From NCBI GenBank assembly GCA_002435385.1, contig DJMN01000044.1, positions 1-42,415 on the forward strand: DNA of 42,415 bases, read 5' to 3'. The notes beneath the pieces are model-generated. The model searched no databases and was not told the origin of the DNA. It saw only the letters and a list, made by a program, of their open reading frames with translations. Below, in pieces: positions 41,403 through 42,415 of this stretch. How positions within the stretch are numbered: position 1 is the first letter of the stretch; each line of letters begins with the position of its first letter. The stretch is from Patescibacteria group bacterium UBA6489 (lineage in GTDB: Bacteria; Patescibacteriota; Gracilibacteria; BD1-5; UBA6164). Both the position numbers and the translations under genes were made by a program.

Positions 41403-42398
41403 ATGAAAGAACCTTTAGAATTAGAAAAAATACATGAAACAAGAAAAACATGAACAAACATAACAAAAGTTGTAGATCATACAACAGCTAAAGTAGCTCT
41501 AATTTCAGAAGAAGATAGAATAAAAATAAGATTAATAGAAAAATGAATATCTGAAAAGTACATGGAAGATTATTATTATCCTATAATTCAAAAAATATTA
41601 AATAAATATCCAGAAAAAGAAGAAAAAGCAATAAATATAGTATTAAAAATAAACTCTAAATCTTTATGAGAAAATCAGAAAGAATTACTTATCTGGTTAA
41701 AAGATTTATTCTCATACTATGAAAAAACAATAGAAATACTTCTAAATCATTGTGATGAATTCCTAAAATTTGGCTGGAATAATATGTATTTAACAGCACA
41801 AGCATATGAAATTTTTTGAAAATTATGAATAGAAAAAGCTAACGAGATACTAAAACTAAATCCTGAATATGAAAATAATGATGATTTTATAGAAAGATTA
41901 TTAAACTTTATAAGCTTCATGCCTCCACAAATTCTACAAAAAATAGAAGACATAGAGATGTTACAAAACCTTATAAAATTAAAAAAAGAAGAGTTTATAG
42001 TAGGTTTATATCATAATTACTGATTAGATTCAATAAAAATAATAAATCTATTTGATAAAGAAACTTCTTTTAAAAAAGAAGATGTATTAGATTCTGAAAA
42101 CTCAATGGAAGATATAATAAAGCTTTATCAAGATACAAATAGAAATATATTACAAGAAAATAAAAAATATATACATTTGTTACAAAAGATTTATATCCAA
42201 GAACCTCCAGAAATTATAGAAATATTTGAAGAAACAACAGAAAAAATAACATATGAACAACTTGGAATATTTGAAATGTTATCAAAAAACTGACTATATT
42301 ACTCTGTATTATTGTCTATAAATAAACGGAATGTAAAAATCACAGATATATTAAAAAATATAGATAAAAAAACAGTAGCTATTTTACTAAAAATCTAA
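41403..42398 (+). CDS. Hypothetical helical protein (331 aa)
   Basis: ATG at 41403 to TAA at 42396-42398, near the window end. The protein is entirely soluble and helical, rich in Glu, Lys, Ile and Leu, with short repeating helical pairs reminiscent of TPR or HEAT-like solenoids (for example AQAYEIFGKLGIEKANEILKL and FIERLLNFISFMPPQIL). Few glycines, most of them TGA. One CGG at 42327-42329. It is preceded by a 170-base AT-rich region with no hairpin. No specific family recognised. Confidence 0.65.
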
Positions 42399-42415
42399 GT
42401 ACACGACAAAAATTT

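Overview
The window is very AT-rich and only reads sensibly if TGA is a sense codon. In almost every gene TGA falls where a glycine is expected (Walker A loops, the PG-G of the RNA methyltransferase, the NERLEFLGDAV signature of RNase III, the SEDS and RuvC motifs). With TGA read as stop, the genes shatter into short pieces. CGG also falls at tryptophan positions in several families, and a tRNA with anticodon CCG and tryptophan-type identity features lies at 38116-38192. UGA = Gly together with CGG = Trp is the code described for Absconditabacterales (SR1, Candidate Phyla Radiation), so that is the likely source. The gene content fits a small episymbiotic CPR bacterium: cell-wall, translation, repair and secretion genes, many membrane and secreted proteins, and little metabolism.

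Layout. 1-906 (-): two small hypothetical genes. 1073-5240 (+): a tight run of CYTH protein, DedA protein, DMT-like transporter, metallophosphatase and murD. 5529-12080 (+): rpmF, nusB, rnc, yggT-like, ftsW, a mutS cut off before its ATPase domain, a pgeF-like gene with an apparent frameshift, a secreted Kazal-type protein and a nucleoside-phosphorylase-like gene. 12091-14223 (-): small hypothetical, ferredoxin-NADP-reductase-like protein and secF. 14396-16132 (+): second DedA protein and an RsmB-type rRNA methyltransferase. 16261-19969 (-): DUF2339 membrane protein and rubrerythrin. 20128-23438 (-): hypothetical gene and a 929-residue M23/peptidoglycan-binding surface protein. 23713-28846 (-): five close genes (S66 LD-carboxypeptidase, CPR cysteine-rich protein, membrane protein, cytidylyltransferase, APH-like kinase). 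29146-31308 (-): secreted tandem-repeat protein. 31361-37157 (-): a four-gene defence operon made of a nuclease-methylase fusion, HsdS, and a PtuA ATPase/PtuB HNH pair (Septu-like). 37158-39017: an ORF with foreign features, the CCG tRNA, ruvC and hairpin repeats. 39018-42398: a small gene, a DUF4153-like membrane protein and a hypothetical gene.

How they fit together: murD, ftsW, the LD-carboxypeptidase, the M23 protein and probably the DedA proteins serve the cell envelope. rpmF, nusB, rnc and the RsmB-type enzyme serve ribosome production. ruvC is DNA repair, while mutS looks broken. The 31-37 kb operon guards against foreign DNA. Hairpin elements of higher GC content are scattered through the window, two of them inside a coding region.

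Proteins were translated by eye with TGA = Gly. Family names come from motif recognition, not database searches.
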